A stretch of DNA of 7,212 nt from NCBI GenBank assembly GCA_026984415.1, contig JALSSE010000436.1, forward strand, positions 1-7,212. The letters are read 5' to 3'. Shown here one piece after another: positions 1-5,981 of this stretch (within the stretch, counting starts at the first letter, position 1; each line of letters starts with the position of its first letter). The position numbers and the translations under genes were made by a program. The notes below the pieces were generated by a model. The model saw nothing but the letters and a program-made list of their open reading frames with translations. It did not search any database and was not told the DNA's origin. Source of the stretch: Hydrogenothermaceae bacterium. Lineage in GTDB: Bacteria > Aquificota > Aquificae > Hydrogenothermales > Hydrogenothermaceae.

Positions 1-2
1 TG

Positions 3-62
3 GTATATCCAAAAATTTCTCCTGTTTCTGGTATTTTTAAATATTATACTGAAAAGGAGTGA
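3..62 (+). CDS. Possible 3' end of a rightward gene, product unknown (partial)
   Basis: Reading frame 3 is open from the left edge to a TGA at 60-62 and gives a hydrophilic tail of 19 residues ending in KYYTEKE. It looks like an ordinary protein C-terminus and would converge on the sigma-54 activator gene with a 25-base gap. Frame 1 is also open here (to about 168), but it encodes a Phe/Leu/Ile-rich string that runs into the neighbouring gene and looks spurious. On the opposite strand a short open stretch has no start codon after its upstream stop. With only 60 bases visible the family cannot be named, and the segment could be non-coding. Confidence 0.3.
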   Translation, partial: VYPKISPVSGIFKYYTEKE

Positions 63-71
63 AATTTTTGG
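9..71. repeat. 11-bp perfect inverted repeat with a long AT-rich loop
   Basis: CCAAAAATTTC at 9-19 is the exact reverse complement of GAAATTTTTGG at 61-71. Three further pairs (TCC 20-22 with GGA 56-58) can form across a two-base bulge at 59-60. The loop of about 33 bases contains a leftward TATAAT (complement of 43-48). The loop is too long and the stem too AT-rich for a classical intrinsic terminator. It could be a paired operator or a loose bidirectional terminator between converging genes, or chance in AT-rich DNA. Confidence 0.3.
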
Positions 72-87
72 GGAAATGTTAAATTTA

Positions 88-1518
88 TTAGAAATTTACC
101 TTTCCTATATCGTATTTCTCCATAAGTTTATAAACTTTTGGACGGCTGACTTTTAGTAAGGTTGCCATTTTACTGACATTTCCACGGGATATAATGAATG
201 CTTTCTTTAAAAGTTCCCTCTCCAAAGCTTCAACGTGTTTGTTAAGGTCAAGTATTCCTTCTCTTAAATCTTTTGCTTCAATATTTTCAAATTTTATGTT
301 TAGGTCATTTACATCAATGTATTCTTTATCACTTAATACACACGCTCTTCTAACTACATTTATTAATTCTCTAACATTACCTGGCCATGTATAGTTTCTA
401 ATTAAGTCTAATGCACCTTCTGAAAATCCAATAATATTTTTATTAAGTTCTTCTGAATATTTTTTCAGGAAATATTTTGCAAGGATTATTACATCATCGC
501 CCCTTTCCCTTAAAGGTGGCAATTCAATAGATAATGTACTTAGTCTATAGTATAAATCCCTTCTGAATGAGCCTAATTTAACAGCTTCCTCTAAATTTAT
601 GTTAGTTGCTGATATTATTCTTACATCTGCTTTTATTGTTTCGTTTCCACCTAACCTCTGGAAAGTATAATCCTGTAAAAATCTCAATAATTTTGCCTGT
701 AAGTCATAAGGCATATCTCCAATTTCATCTAAAAATAGTGTTCCACCTGCAGCATACTCTATTCTTCCGATTTTTCTTTTATCTGCTCCTGTGAAAGCTC
801 CTTTTTCATAACCAAAAAGCTCTGCCTCTAACAGATCAGCTGGAATTGCTGCACAGTTAACTACAACAAATGGTTTGTCTGCTCTCCTGCTTCTTTCGTG
901 GATTGCCCTTGCTGTAAGTTCTTTTCCTGTTCCAGTTTCTCCTAAAATTAAGACAGGATAATCTGTTGCTGCATACCTTCTAATCAGGTTGAAAATATTT
1001 CTCATTTTTTCACTGGTTCCAACCATTTCCAGTGATTCTTCTACACAGAACCTTGTGTAGTCTTCTTTTCCTTCAACCATTTGGGAAATGAAAGTTCCTA
1101 TTCTCATTTCCTGCATTATTTTTATTACTTCTTTTTTAGAAAAGTCCAGATACATTCCACATTTTGGACATATTTCAACAATTCTATCTAAGTTATACCC
1201 ACAATAAGGACATTTTTTTGATTCAAAAATTTTATCTGTAAGGTATTTACCTACAGTTCTTGCAATAACTTCAGGGTCTTCTGTAAATTTAACAACAACA
1301 TCCTGTTTATTTTCCCTTTTTATTTCTCCGCTTAAGGATACTTCTTCACCTAAATCTATATTAACAACAACATTTCTTCCTTTTTCAAAAGAAAGTCCAG
1401 ATTTTCTTTTTGTCTTTATCGCAAAAAGGGATAAATCAATACCTTCAGCATTTACTAAATCACCATCGTACTCTATTTTCACTATTTTAGGAAAAGAGAT
1501 TCTTGGAGATATTCTCAT
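88..1518 (-). CDS. Sigma-54-dependent activator: PilZ-like + zinc ribbon + AAA+ + Fis HTH
   Basis: This 476-residue bacterial enhancer-binding protein should use ATP to open promoters held by sigma-54 RNA polymerase. Seen in order: a PilZ-like region (about 2-92) with R2xxxR6 and D28-L-S30-L-F-A33; a zinc ribbon with C103-P-Y-C106 and C117-P-K-C120; then the AAA+ module, with Walker A GETGTGK at 193-199, the sigma-54-contacting GAFTGA loop at 240-245, Walker B LFLDE at 261-265, sensor I SATN at 303-306, arginine-finger candidates R319 and R325, and sensor [10 protein letters not shown] at 378-385. A Fis-type helix-turn-helix lies at about 445-470. There is no response-receiver domain, so the input is probably a ligand at the PilZ-like or zinc domain rather than phosphorylation. 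All core motifs are intact. The ATG is preceded by a G6 Shine-Dalgarno run (complement of 1525-1530) six bases away, and in-frame stops lie just upstream. Target genes are unknown. Confidence 0.93.
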   Translation of the reverse strand: MRISPRISFPKIVKIEYDGDLVNAEGIDLSLFAIKTKRKSGLSFEKGRNVVVNIDLGEEVSLSGEIKRENKQDVVVKFTEDPEVIARTVGKYLTDKIFESKKCPYCGYNLDRIVEICPKCGMYLDFSKKEVIKIMQEMRIGTFISQMVEGKEDYTRFCVEESLEMVGTSEKMRNIFNLIRRYAATDYPVLILGETGTGKELTARAIHERSRRADKPFVVVNCAAIPADLLEAELFGYEKGAFTGADKRKIGRIEYAAGGTLFLDEIGDMPYDLQAKLLRFLQDYTFQRLGGNETIKADVRIISATNINLEEAVKLGSFRRDLYYRLSTLSIELPPLRERGDDVIILAKYFLKKYSEELNKNIIGFSEGALDLIRNYTWPGNVRELINVVRRACVLSDKEYIDVNDLNIKFENIEAKDLREGILDLNKHVEALERELLKKAFIISRGNVSKMATLLKVSRPKVYKLMEKYDIGKVNF

Positions 1519-1592
1519 TAACGACCCCCCATATTTTTAACATTAAATTTAAGTGTCAAATAAAAATATGCAAACTGACTTATAATCGCAAT

Positions 1593-1622
1593 ATTATACC
1601 ATTTATATCTTTATATTTCCAA
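1593..1622 (-). promoter_or_regulatory. Sigma-70-type extended -10 promoter for the sigma-54 activator
   Basis: Read leftward, TTGGAA (complement of 1617-1622) is followed by an 18-base spacer and a perfect TATAAT (complement of 1593-1598). The TATAAT is preceded by TGG, giving the extended form TGnTATAAT. Transcription would start near 1586 and leave a leader of about 68 bases before the activator ATG at 1518. The region is AT-rich, so the -10 match is worth more than the imperfect -35. Confidence 0.55.
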
Positions 1623-1678
1623 TTTATATTATAATTTCAATCACTTAATCTAATTGTTAGATAAATTTATAAACACCG

Positions 1679-1687
1679 TGATAAAAT
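1679..1687 (+). promoter_or_regulatory. Candidate extended -10 for the small Cse60-like gene
   Basis: TGATAAAAT reads as TG, one base, then TAAAAT (1682-1687), an extended -10 with one mismatch to TATAAT. No convincing -35 lies 16-18 bases upstream; TTGTTA at 1654-1659 is 22 bases away. A start near 1694 would give a leader of about 21 bases containing the Shine-Dalgarno site. The geometry is reasonable, but the support is weak in such AT-rich DNA. Confidence 0.3.
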
Positions 1688-1701
1688 AATAAAAAACAAA
1701 T

Positions 1702-1707
1702 GGGAGG
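1702..1707 (+). promoter_or_regulatory. Ribosome binding site GGGAGG that fixes the start at 1715
   Basis: GGGAGG stands seven bases before the ATG at 1715. An in-frame ATG at 1700 overlaps this site and has no Shine-Dalgarno of its own, so the shorter protein starting MKPLTK is chosen. Confidence 0.8.
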
Positions 1708-1714
1708 TTTAAAA

Positions 1715-1903
1715 ATGAAACCGTTAACAAAAGTAGCCGTATTTGAAAATGAGATTTTTGTAAAATTAGAGGAAGAAATTAATCTGTTTACAAGGAATAT
1801 TAAAAAAGAACATCCAGATTGTGAAATCGTAGATATTAAATTTTTTGTAGAAGAAGGAACAAAATACGCTATGGTGATTTACCATAAATGTGAAGAAGAA
1901 TAA
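1715..1903 (+). CDS. Small Cse60-like protein (62 residues), function unknown
   Basis: The 62-residue product is acidic and probably cytoplasmic, with no signal peptide or membrane segment. It runs from MKPLTKVAVFENE through a charged helix (about 16-35, LEEEINLFTRNIKKEH) to a strand VDIKF (about 39-43) and a closing YAMVIYHK. A helix rich in Glu/Asp/Lys followed by VDIKF and a near-terminal YxAMVIY-like strand resembles the Cse60/DUF2758 small-protein family, named for a Bacillus sporulation gene. I recall that resemblance and have not searched it. The two cysteines (about 36 and 59) are too few for a classical zinc site. The helicase gene begins 41 bases downstream on the same strand but appears to have its own promoter, so a strict operon is uncertain. 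A role in sporulation is unlikely in the kind of organism inferred here. Confidence 0.75.
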   Translation: MKPLTKVAVFENEIFVKLEEEINLFTRNIKKEHPDCEIVDIKFFVEEGTKYAMVIYHKCEEE

Positions 1904-1910
1904 AAAACAA

Positions 1911-1938
1911 TTGAGATGTTTTAAATTGAACATATAAT
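1911..1938 (+). promoter_or_regulatory. Promoter giving a probably leaderless helicase mRNA
   Basis: TTGAGA at 1911-1916, a 16-base spacer and a perfect TATAAT at 1933-1938 form a good sigma-70-type promoter in the gap after the small gene. The helicase ATG is at 1945, six bases past the -10. That is where transcription would normally begin, so the message would have essentially no leader. This agrees with the absence of any Shine-Dalgarno sequence before that ATG. Confidence 0.5.
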
Positions 1939-1944
1939 ATACGA

Positions 1945-4389
1945 ATGCAAAGTTTAAAATACTATAAATCGCGGGTGGCATTTGACAAAAAGTTAATGCC
2001 GATATCCCCTGTTTTTTCAAAGTATAACTTTGAAAATAAAAAATTAAACAATTTTATAAAAAGAAAAGGTATTGAGTTATACTCCCATCAGGTAGAAGGT
2101 ATTAAAGCTGTAAAAGAAGGTAAAAATATAGTTGTAACAACCCCTACCGCATCGGGAAAATCATTTATTTACATTTTTAGTATTTTAGAAAATCTAATAA
2201 AAAATCCTTACACAAAAAGTTTAATCATATTTCCACTAAAAGCACTGGCAAGAGACCAGCACGGAAAAATATTAGATGTTCTCCTTGAAACTGGTATAGA
2301 AGCTTCTGTTGAAGTTTATGATGGTGATACCCCAAAAGAAAAAAGACAGGAAATAAAAAGAAATCCACCAAACTTTTTAATAACTACACCAGATATGTTA
2401 AATGTAGGAATTCTTCCATACCACCAGAGCTGGAGTTTGTTTTTTGAAGACCTTGATTTTATTGTTTTAGATGAAATACACGCATACCGTGGAATAATAG
2501 GTTCACACATAGCAAACATTATAAAAAGATTAAAAAGGGTTGCTGGCTTTTATAAATCAAAAAAACCTGTATTCATAACAAATTCAGCCACAATTCATAA
2601 TCCTTCAAAATTTGCATCCCGTTTGATTGGTGAAGATGTTGTTGAAATCTCCAAATCAGGGGCTGGTTCCCCTGAAAGGGAAATAAAGATATTTAAACAG
2701 TTTAAATCTTCCGAAATTGCCCAGATTGTTGCAAACTCAATGGAAGAAGATTTATCAACAATAGTTTTTGTTGATAGTAGAAAAGAGGCTGAAATTCTTT
2801 CTTTAAGAATAAAAGATATTTTAAATAAAAAGGGGAGGAAAGATTTAATAGATAAAGTAAGTCCTTACCGTTCTGGATACACACCTGAAGAAAGAAGGGA
2901 AATTGAATTTAAAGTAATGACAAAAAATATTTTAGCTGTTATTTCAACAAGTGCCCTTGAACTTGGAATTGATATTGGAAATCTTGATACGTGTATACTT
3001 GTAGGCTATCCGGGAACTTTAGCTCAGGTATGGCAGAGATTTGGTAGAGCAGGGAGAAGAGACAAAAAAGCTTTTAACCTCTTATTTCCAAAGAGAAACG
3101 CATTAGACCAGTATTTTGTTAAAAATCCAGAGCAACTTTTTGAAAGACAAATGGAAGAACCAATAATAAATCCACAGAATAAACATATTTTAAAAAAACA
3201 CCTTCCTGTAATGGCAAATGAAATTCCAATAAAAATTTCAGAACTATCGGAAATAGAAAAAGACGTGGCAAGGGAATTGTTTAAAGAAAAAAAATTGAGA
3301 TTTTCAAATAACAAACTTTATGCAAGCAGACAGGAACCTTTCAGTATAAGGTCTGCAGGGGATATGTACACAATAAAAGAAATTATTAAAGACAAAGTTA
3401 TAGGAAGTATATCTTCTGACTTGATGATTTATGAAACACACGTTGGGGCAGTTTATCTACATAACGGAGAAAGGTTTATTGTTGAAAGTATAGATGAAGA
3501 TACAAAAACTGTTAATGTTGTTAAAAGCAACGGAAAATATATTACAGAACCTTTAAAGGAATCTTTTATTGACATAATAGAAATTACAGATTCAAAAAAA
3601 GTTGGAAATATAGAACTATTTAAAGGAAAAGTAAAAGTTAAAAGTACTGTTATAGGTTATTCTACAAGGGATTTTGAAAATGATGAAAAATTACAGGATT
3701 TCTTTTTTGATTCTGAAAATATTCTTTCAAGGGAGTTTGAAACAGAATCTTTCTGGTTTTCAATGCCAAACGAATGGGAAACAGAAATAATTAGAAGAAA
3801 TGTCAGATTTAACTCAAGGATTCTATATCAGTTTTTAAAAAAGAAAGAACGACTATACACTGGTGGATTTGTTCATTCACAGATTGTTTATGAAAATCTA
3901 AATAAATTCAAAAAAACCGGCGATTCTGAACTGTTAAATCTTGCATTAAAAGCAGCTGAATCTTTTATTACAAGACTATCAGAAAAAGAGAAAGAAGAAT
4001 ATACAGAAATAGTTAAAAGAATAAAAGAAAGGAAAAACTCATTTTTAGGAGCTTTACATGGACTTGAACATGCATTAATTGGAATTTACCCGTTATTTGC
4101 TATGAATGATAGGTGGGATATAGGTGGCTTATCAACCCCATTTTATCCAGAAATTGGAAAGCCAGCTATTTTTATTTACGATGGTTATGAAGGTGGAGTT
4201 GGATATTCAGAAGTCGGATTTAAACGCTTAAAAGATATGATAAAAAGTACATATTTAAATATTTCAAGGTGCAGTTGTGTTGCAGGATGCCCATCCTGTA
4301 TTTATTCTCCAAAATGTGGAAACTCAAACGACTACCTTGATAAAACAGCATCTATGATTTTAGCAAATAAAATTTTAAAAGAGTTTTAA
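1945..4389 (+). CDS. mrfA: MrfA/YprA-type DEAH-box DNA helicase with C-terminal zinc-binding DUF1998 region
   Basis: This 814-residue superfamily 2 helicase resembles Bacillus MrfA (YprA), a 3'-5' helicase that repairs mitomycin-type DNA damage, and more distantly Hrq1. Motifs seen: YSHQ upstream of Walker A at 46-49; motif I TPTASGKS at 66-73; Ia FPLKAL at 96-101; TTPD at 147-150; motif II DEIH at 176-179; motif III SAT at 214-216; FVDSRKEAE at 275-283; motif V STSALELGIDIG at 334-345; motif VI QRFGRAGRR at 364-372. The C-terminal part ends in a zinc site with the family's CxCxxxCxxC spacing (C776, C778, C782, C785) plus an extra C791. All catalytic motifs are intact. In Bacillus the partner is the exonuclease MrfB, which is not in this window. 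ATG 1945 is the first possible start after an in-frame TGA at 1927-1929. It has no Shine-Dalgarno site, and M18 (1996) is a weaker alternative. The gene symbol is by family resemblance; a general helicase role is safer than a proven repair role. Confidence 0.93.
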   Translation: MQSLKYYKSRVAFDKKLMPISPVFSKYNFENKKLNNFIKRKGIELYSHQVEGIKAVKEGKNIVVTTPTASGKSFIYIFSILENLIKNPYTKSLIIFPLKALARDQHGKILDVLLETGIEASVEVYDGDTPKEKRQEIKRNPPNFLITTPDMLNVGILPYHQSWSLFFEDLDFIVLDEIHAYRGIIGSHIANIIKRLKRVAGFYKSKKPVFITNSATIHNPSKFASRLIGEDVVEISKSGAGSPEREIKIFKQFKSSEIAQIVANSMEEDLSTIVFVDSRKEAEILSLRIKDILNKKGRKDLIDKVSPYRSGYTPEERREIEFKVMTKNILAVISTSALELGIDIGNLDTCILVGYPGTLAQVWQRFGRAGRRDKKAFNLLFPKRNALDQYFVKNPEQLFERQMEEPIINPQNKHILKKHLPVMANEIPIKISELSEIEKDVARELFKEKKLRFSNNKLYASRQEPFSIRSAGDMYTIKEIIKDKVIGSISSDLMIYETHVGAVYLHNGERFIVESIDEDTKTVNVVKSNGKYITEPLKESFIDIIEITDSKKVGNIELFKGKVKVKSTVIGYSTRDFENDEKLQDFFFDSENILSREFETESFWFSMPNEWETEIIRRNVRFNSRILYQFLKKKERLYTGGFVHSQIVYENLNKFKKTGDSELLNLALKAAESFITRLSEKEKEEYTEIVKRIKERKNSFLGALHGLEHALIGIYPLFAMNDRWDIGGLSTPFYPEIGKPAIFIYDGYEGGVGYSEVGFKRLKDMIKSTYLNISRCSCVAGCPSCIYSPKCGNSNDYLDKTASMILANKILKEF

Positions 4390-5669
4390 ATATCTTTTCT
4401 TATCTCTATTCCCAATTTATGTGCTTCTAAACCTTCTGCTTCAGCTATTTTTGCAGCGTACTTTCCAACCCTTTCAAATCCTTCTTTTGAAACATAAATT
4501 ACAGAACTCCTTTTTACGAAATCATAAACCCCAAGTGGAGATGAAAATCTGGCCGCCCTTCCAGTTGGTAAAACGTGGTTCGGTCCTAAAATATAATCTC
4601 CTAAAGGTTCTGTAGAATACTCACCTAAAAATATAGCCCCTGCATGTTTTATTTTATTTAATAAATCAAAAGGTGATTTTGTAAGTATTTCTAAATGTTC
4701 AGGTGCAATATAATTGGCAAGATTGCACGCCTTTTCCAAATCATCAACAATAAAAATATGACCGTAATTATTCAAAGATTTTTCTGCAATCTCTTTTCTT
4801 GAAAAATCAGGTAAAAATTTGGTGTATAGAACATCTTTTACTTCATTAGCTAATTTTTCTGAGGTGGTAACAAGTATTGAAGCAGCAAGTTCATCATGCT
4901 CAGCCTGTGAAAGTAAATCTGCCGCTGTCCATTCTGGATTAGCAGTTTCATCTGCTATTACTAAAATTTCTGATGGTCCAGCAATAGAATCAATATCAAC
5001 AGCTCCGTAAACGTTCTTTTTAGCAAGGGCAACAAAAATATTTCCAGGTCCAACTATTTTATCCACCTTTTTAATTGTTTCTGTTCCATAAGCCATTGCA
5101 GCAATAGCCTGTGCTCCACCAATCCTGTAAACTGTTTCAATCCCACATAAAAAAGCAGCGGCAAGGGTAAATTTATTAGGATTTGGAGAACACATTACTA
5201 TTTCATTGACCCCTGCAACTTCTGCTGGAATAGCATTCATAATAACTGTTGACGGGTAAGCTGCCTTTCCACCGGGAACGTAAAGCCCAGCTCTTTCTAT
5301 TGGAATTACTTTCTGACCTAAAATCATTCCATCTTCTTCTTTAAAGTAGGAGTTTTCAACCTGTCTTTCGTGGAATTCTCTAATCCTTTCAATAGCAACT
5401 TCTAAAGCCCATTTTGTGTCATCATCAATCTGGTCATAGGCTTCTTCTAATTTTTCAAAAGGAACTATTATTTCCTCTGGGGTTAAATCAACTTTATCAA
5501 ACTGTTTTGTAAATTCAATAACAGCCTCATCTCCCTTTTCTTTAACTGCCTTTATTATATTTTTTACGCTCTCTTCATACTCATCTATTTCCATTTCACT
5601 TCTTTTTATTAATTTTTGTAATTCTTCATTCTTCTCAAAAATTCTATTCCTCAAATCAACGATTTTCAT
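4386..5669 (-). CDS. hisD: Histidinol dehydrogenase
   Basis: This enzyme performs the last two steps of histidine synthesis, the NAD-dependent, zinc-requiring oxidation of L-histidinol to L-histidine, in the cytoplasm. The 427 residues match the family's usual length (about 430), with recognisable blocks throughout: GLYVPGG (128-134), RIGGAQAIAAMAYGT (182-196), KIVGPGN (204-210), DSIAGPSEILVIAD (227-240) and FSSPLGVYDF (375-384). Expected zinc ligands, by comparison with the E. coli enzyme, are Q255, H258, D358 and H417. The catalytic pair is E324-H325 in APEHLE. Nothing essential is missing. The gene stands alone rather than in a his operon, as is common in Aquificota. Its ATG has AAGAGGA (complement of 5677-5683) seven bases upstream. 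Its stop overlaps the stop of the convergent helicase gene by four bases, with no terminator between them. Confidence 0.97.
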   Translation of the reverse strand: MKIVDLRNRIFEKNEELQKLIKRSEMEIDEYEESVKNIIKAVKEKGDEAVIEFTKQFDKVDLTPEEIIVPFEKLEEAYDQIDDDTKWALEVAIERIREFHERQVENSYFKEEDGMILGQKVIPIERAGLYVPGGKAAYPSTVIMNAIPAEVAGVNEIVMCSPNPNKFTLAAAFLCGIETVYRIGGAQAIAAMAYGTETIKKVDKIVGPGNIFVALAKKNVYGAVDIDSIAGPSEILVIADETANPEWTAADLLSQAEHDELAASILVTTSEKLANEVKDVLYTKFLPDFSRKEIAEKSLNNYGHIFIVDDLEKACNLANYIAPEHLEILTKSPFDLLNKIKHAGAIFLGEYSTEPLGDYILGPNHVLPTGRAARFSSPLGVYDFVKRSSVIYVSKEGFERVGKYAAKIAEAEGLEAHKLGIEIRKDI

Positions 5670-5698
5670 TTTTACATCCTCTTGTTTTGTTTTAAATA

Positions 5699-5704
5699 AT
5701 TATA
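5699..5704 (-). promoter_or_regulatory. Candidate -10 element for hisD
   Basis: A perfect leftward TATAAT (complement of 5699-5704) would start transcription near 5692 and give a leader of about 23 bases that includes the hisD Shine-Dalgarno site. Seventeen bases upstream the -35 position reads TGATAT, a poor match to TTGACA. The site is plausible by position only. Confidence 0.35.
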
Positions 5705-5762
5705 AATGTTTTTCATAATTTATATCATTAAAATTTTCATAAAAAAGGATATTATTAATGAA

Positions 5763-5769
5763 AAGGAGG
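5763..5769 (+). promoter_or_regulatory. Strong ribosome binding site AAGGAGG that fixes the start at 5781
   Basis: AAGGAGG is a near-perfect Shine-Dalgarno sequence. It lies 11 bases before ATG 5781, a little longer than usual. The same frame is open back to an ATG at 5706, but that extension is an AT-rich Ile/Lys/Phe string with no ribosome site and would place the Shine-Dalgarno inside the gene, so it is rejected. I see no convincing promoter for this gene in 5670-5762. Confidence 0.75.
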
Positions 5770-5780
5770 TTGATATTCAG

Positions 5781-5981
5781 ATGGATTACAAACATATTAA
5801 ACATTTAACAAAAATAGAAAAACCTGATATTGAGTGTTTTAAATGCGGAAAGAAGGGAGTTCTTTATGAAGACCCAAATATTGAAGAGCTTTATTTCTGT
5901 GAAGAATGCTGGGAAGAAAGATTTAAAACAGAACTTCTTGACAGGTACGGTTATGATAATGAGCTTCCCTATGATGAATAA
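5781..5981 (+). CDS. Small zinc-ribbon-like protein with two CxxC pairs, function unknown
   Basis: The 66-residue product is acidic and has no signal peptide or membrane segment. C19-F-K-C22-G and C40-E-E-C43 are separated by 17 residues, the layout of a treble-clef or zinc-ribbon knuckle, so it probably binds one zinc (or iron) ion. The N-terminus is basic (MDYKHIKHLTK) and the C-terminus is acidic and aromatic (DRYGYDNELPYDE). I do not recognise a named family. The last 13 bases overlap the end of the convergent DUF2063 gene. The upstream neighbour hisD is divergent, so this gene is transcribed alone. A strong Shine-Dalgarno site and coherent codon use support its being real. Confidence 0.8.
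   Translation: MDYKHIKHLTKIEKPDIECFKCGKKGVLYEDPNIEELYFCEECWEERFKTELLDRYGYDNELPYDE

Noticed and set aside
1..168. Frame-1 rightward reading frame open from the edge
   Set aside because: It gives a low-complexity hydrophobic string and overlaps the clear 3' end of the sigma-54 activator gene by about 80 bases. AT-rich shadow.
1531..1559. Leftward TTGACA (complement of 1554-1559) as the main -35 of the activator gene
   Set aside because: The matching -10 position reads AAATAT, and the start would fall at or inside the Shine-Dalgarno run. The upstream TGGTATAAT promoter fits better.
1590..1603. Sigma-54 (-24/-12) promoter read leftward, TGG then TGC near 1588-1601
   Set aside because: The GG and GC elements are separated by nine bases, not the strict ten, and the same bases form a better extended -10 for sigma-70.
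1661..1670. 10-bp palindrome ATAAATTTAT upstream of the small gene
   Set aside because: A perfect palindrome made only of A and T in very AT-rich DNA is expected by chance; no second copy supports an operator.
1909..1928. CAATT/AATTG hairpin after the small gene as a terminator
   Set aside because: Only a 5-bp AT-rich stem with no GC core or following T-run. It overlaps the helicase promoter.
1766..2020. Leftward 84-codon open frame across the small gene and the helicase start
   Set aside because: Antisense to two supported genes, Phe-rich composition, no ribosome site.
3024..3314. Leftward 96-codon open frame inside the helicase gene
   Set aside because: Lies wholly antisense to the motif V-VI region of a clear helicase; Phe/Ser/Leu-rich shadow.
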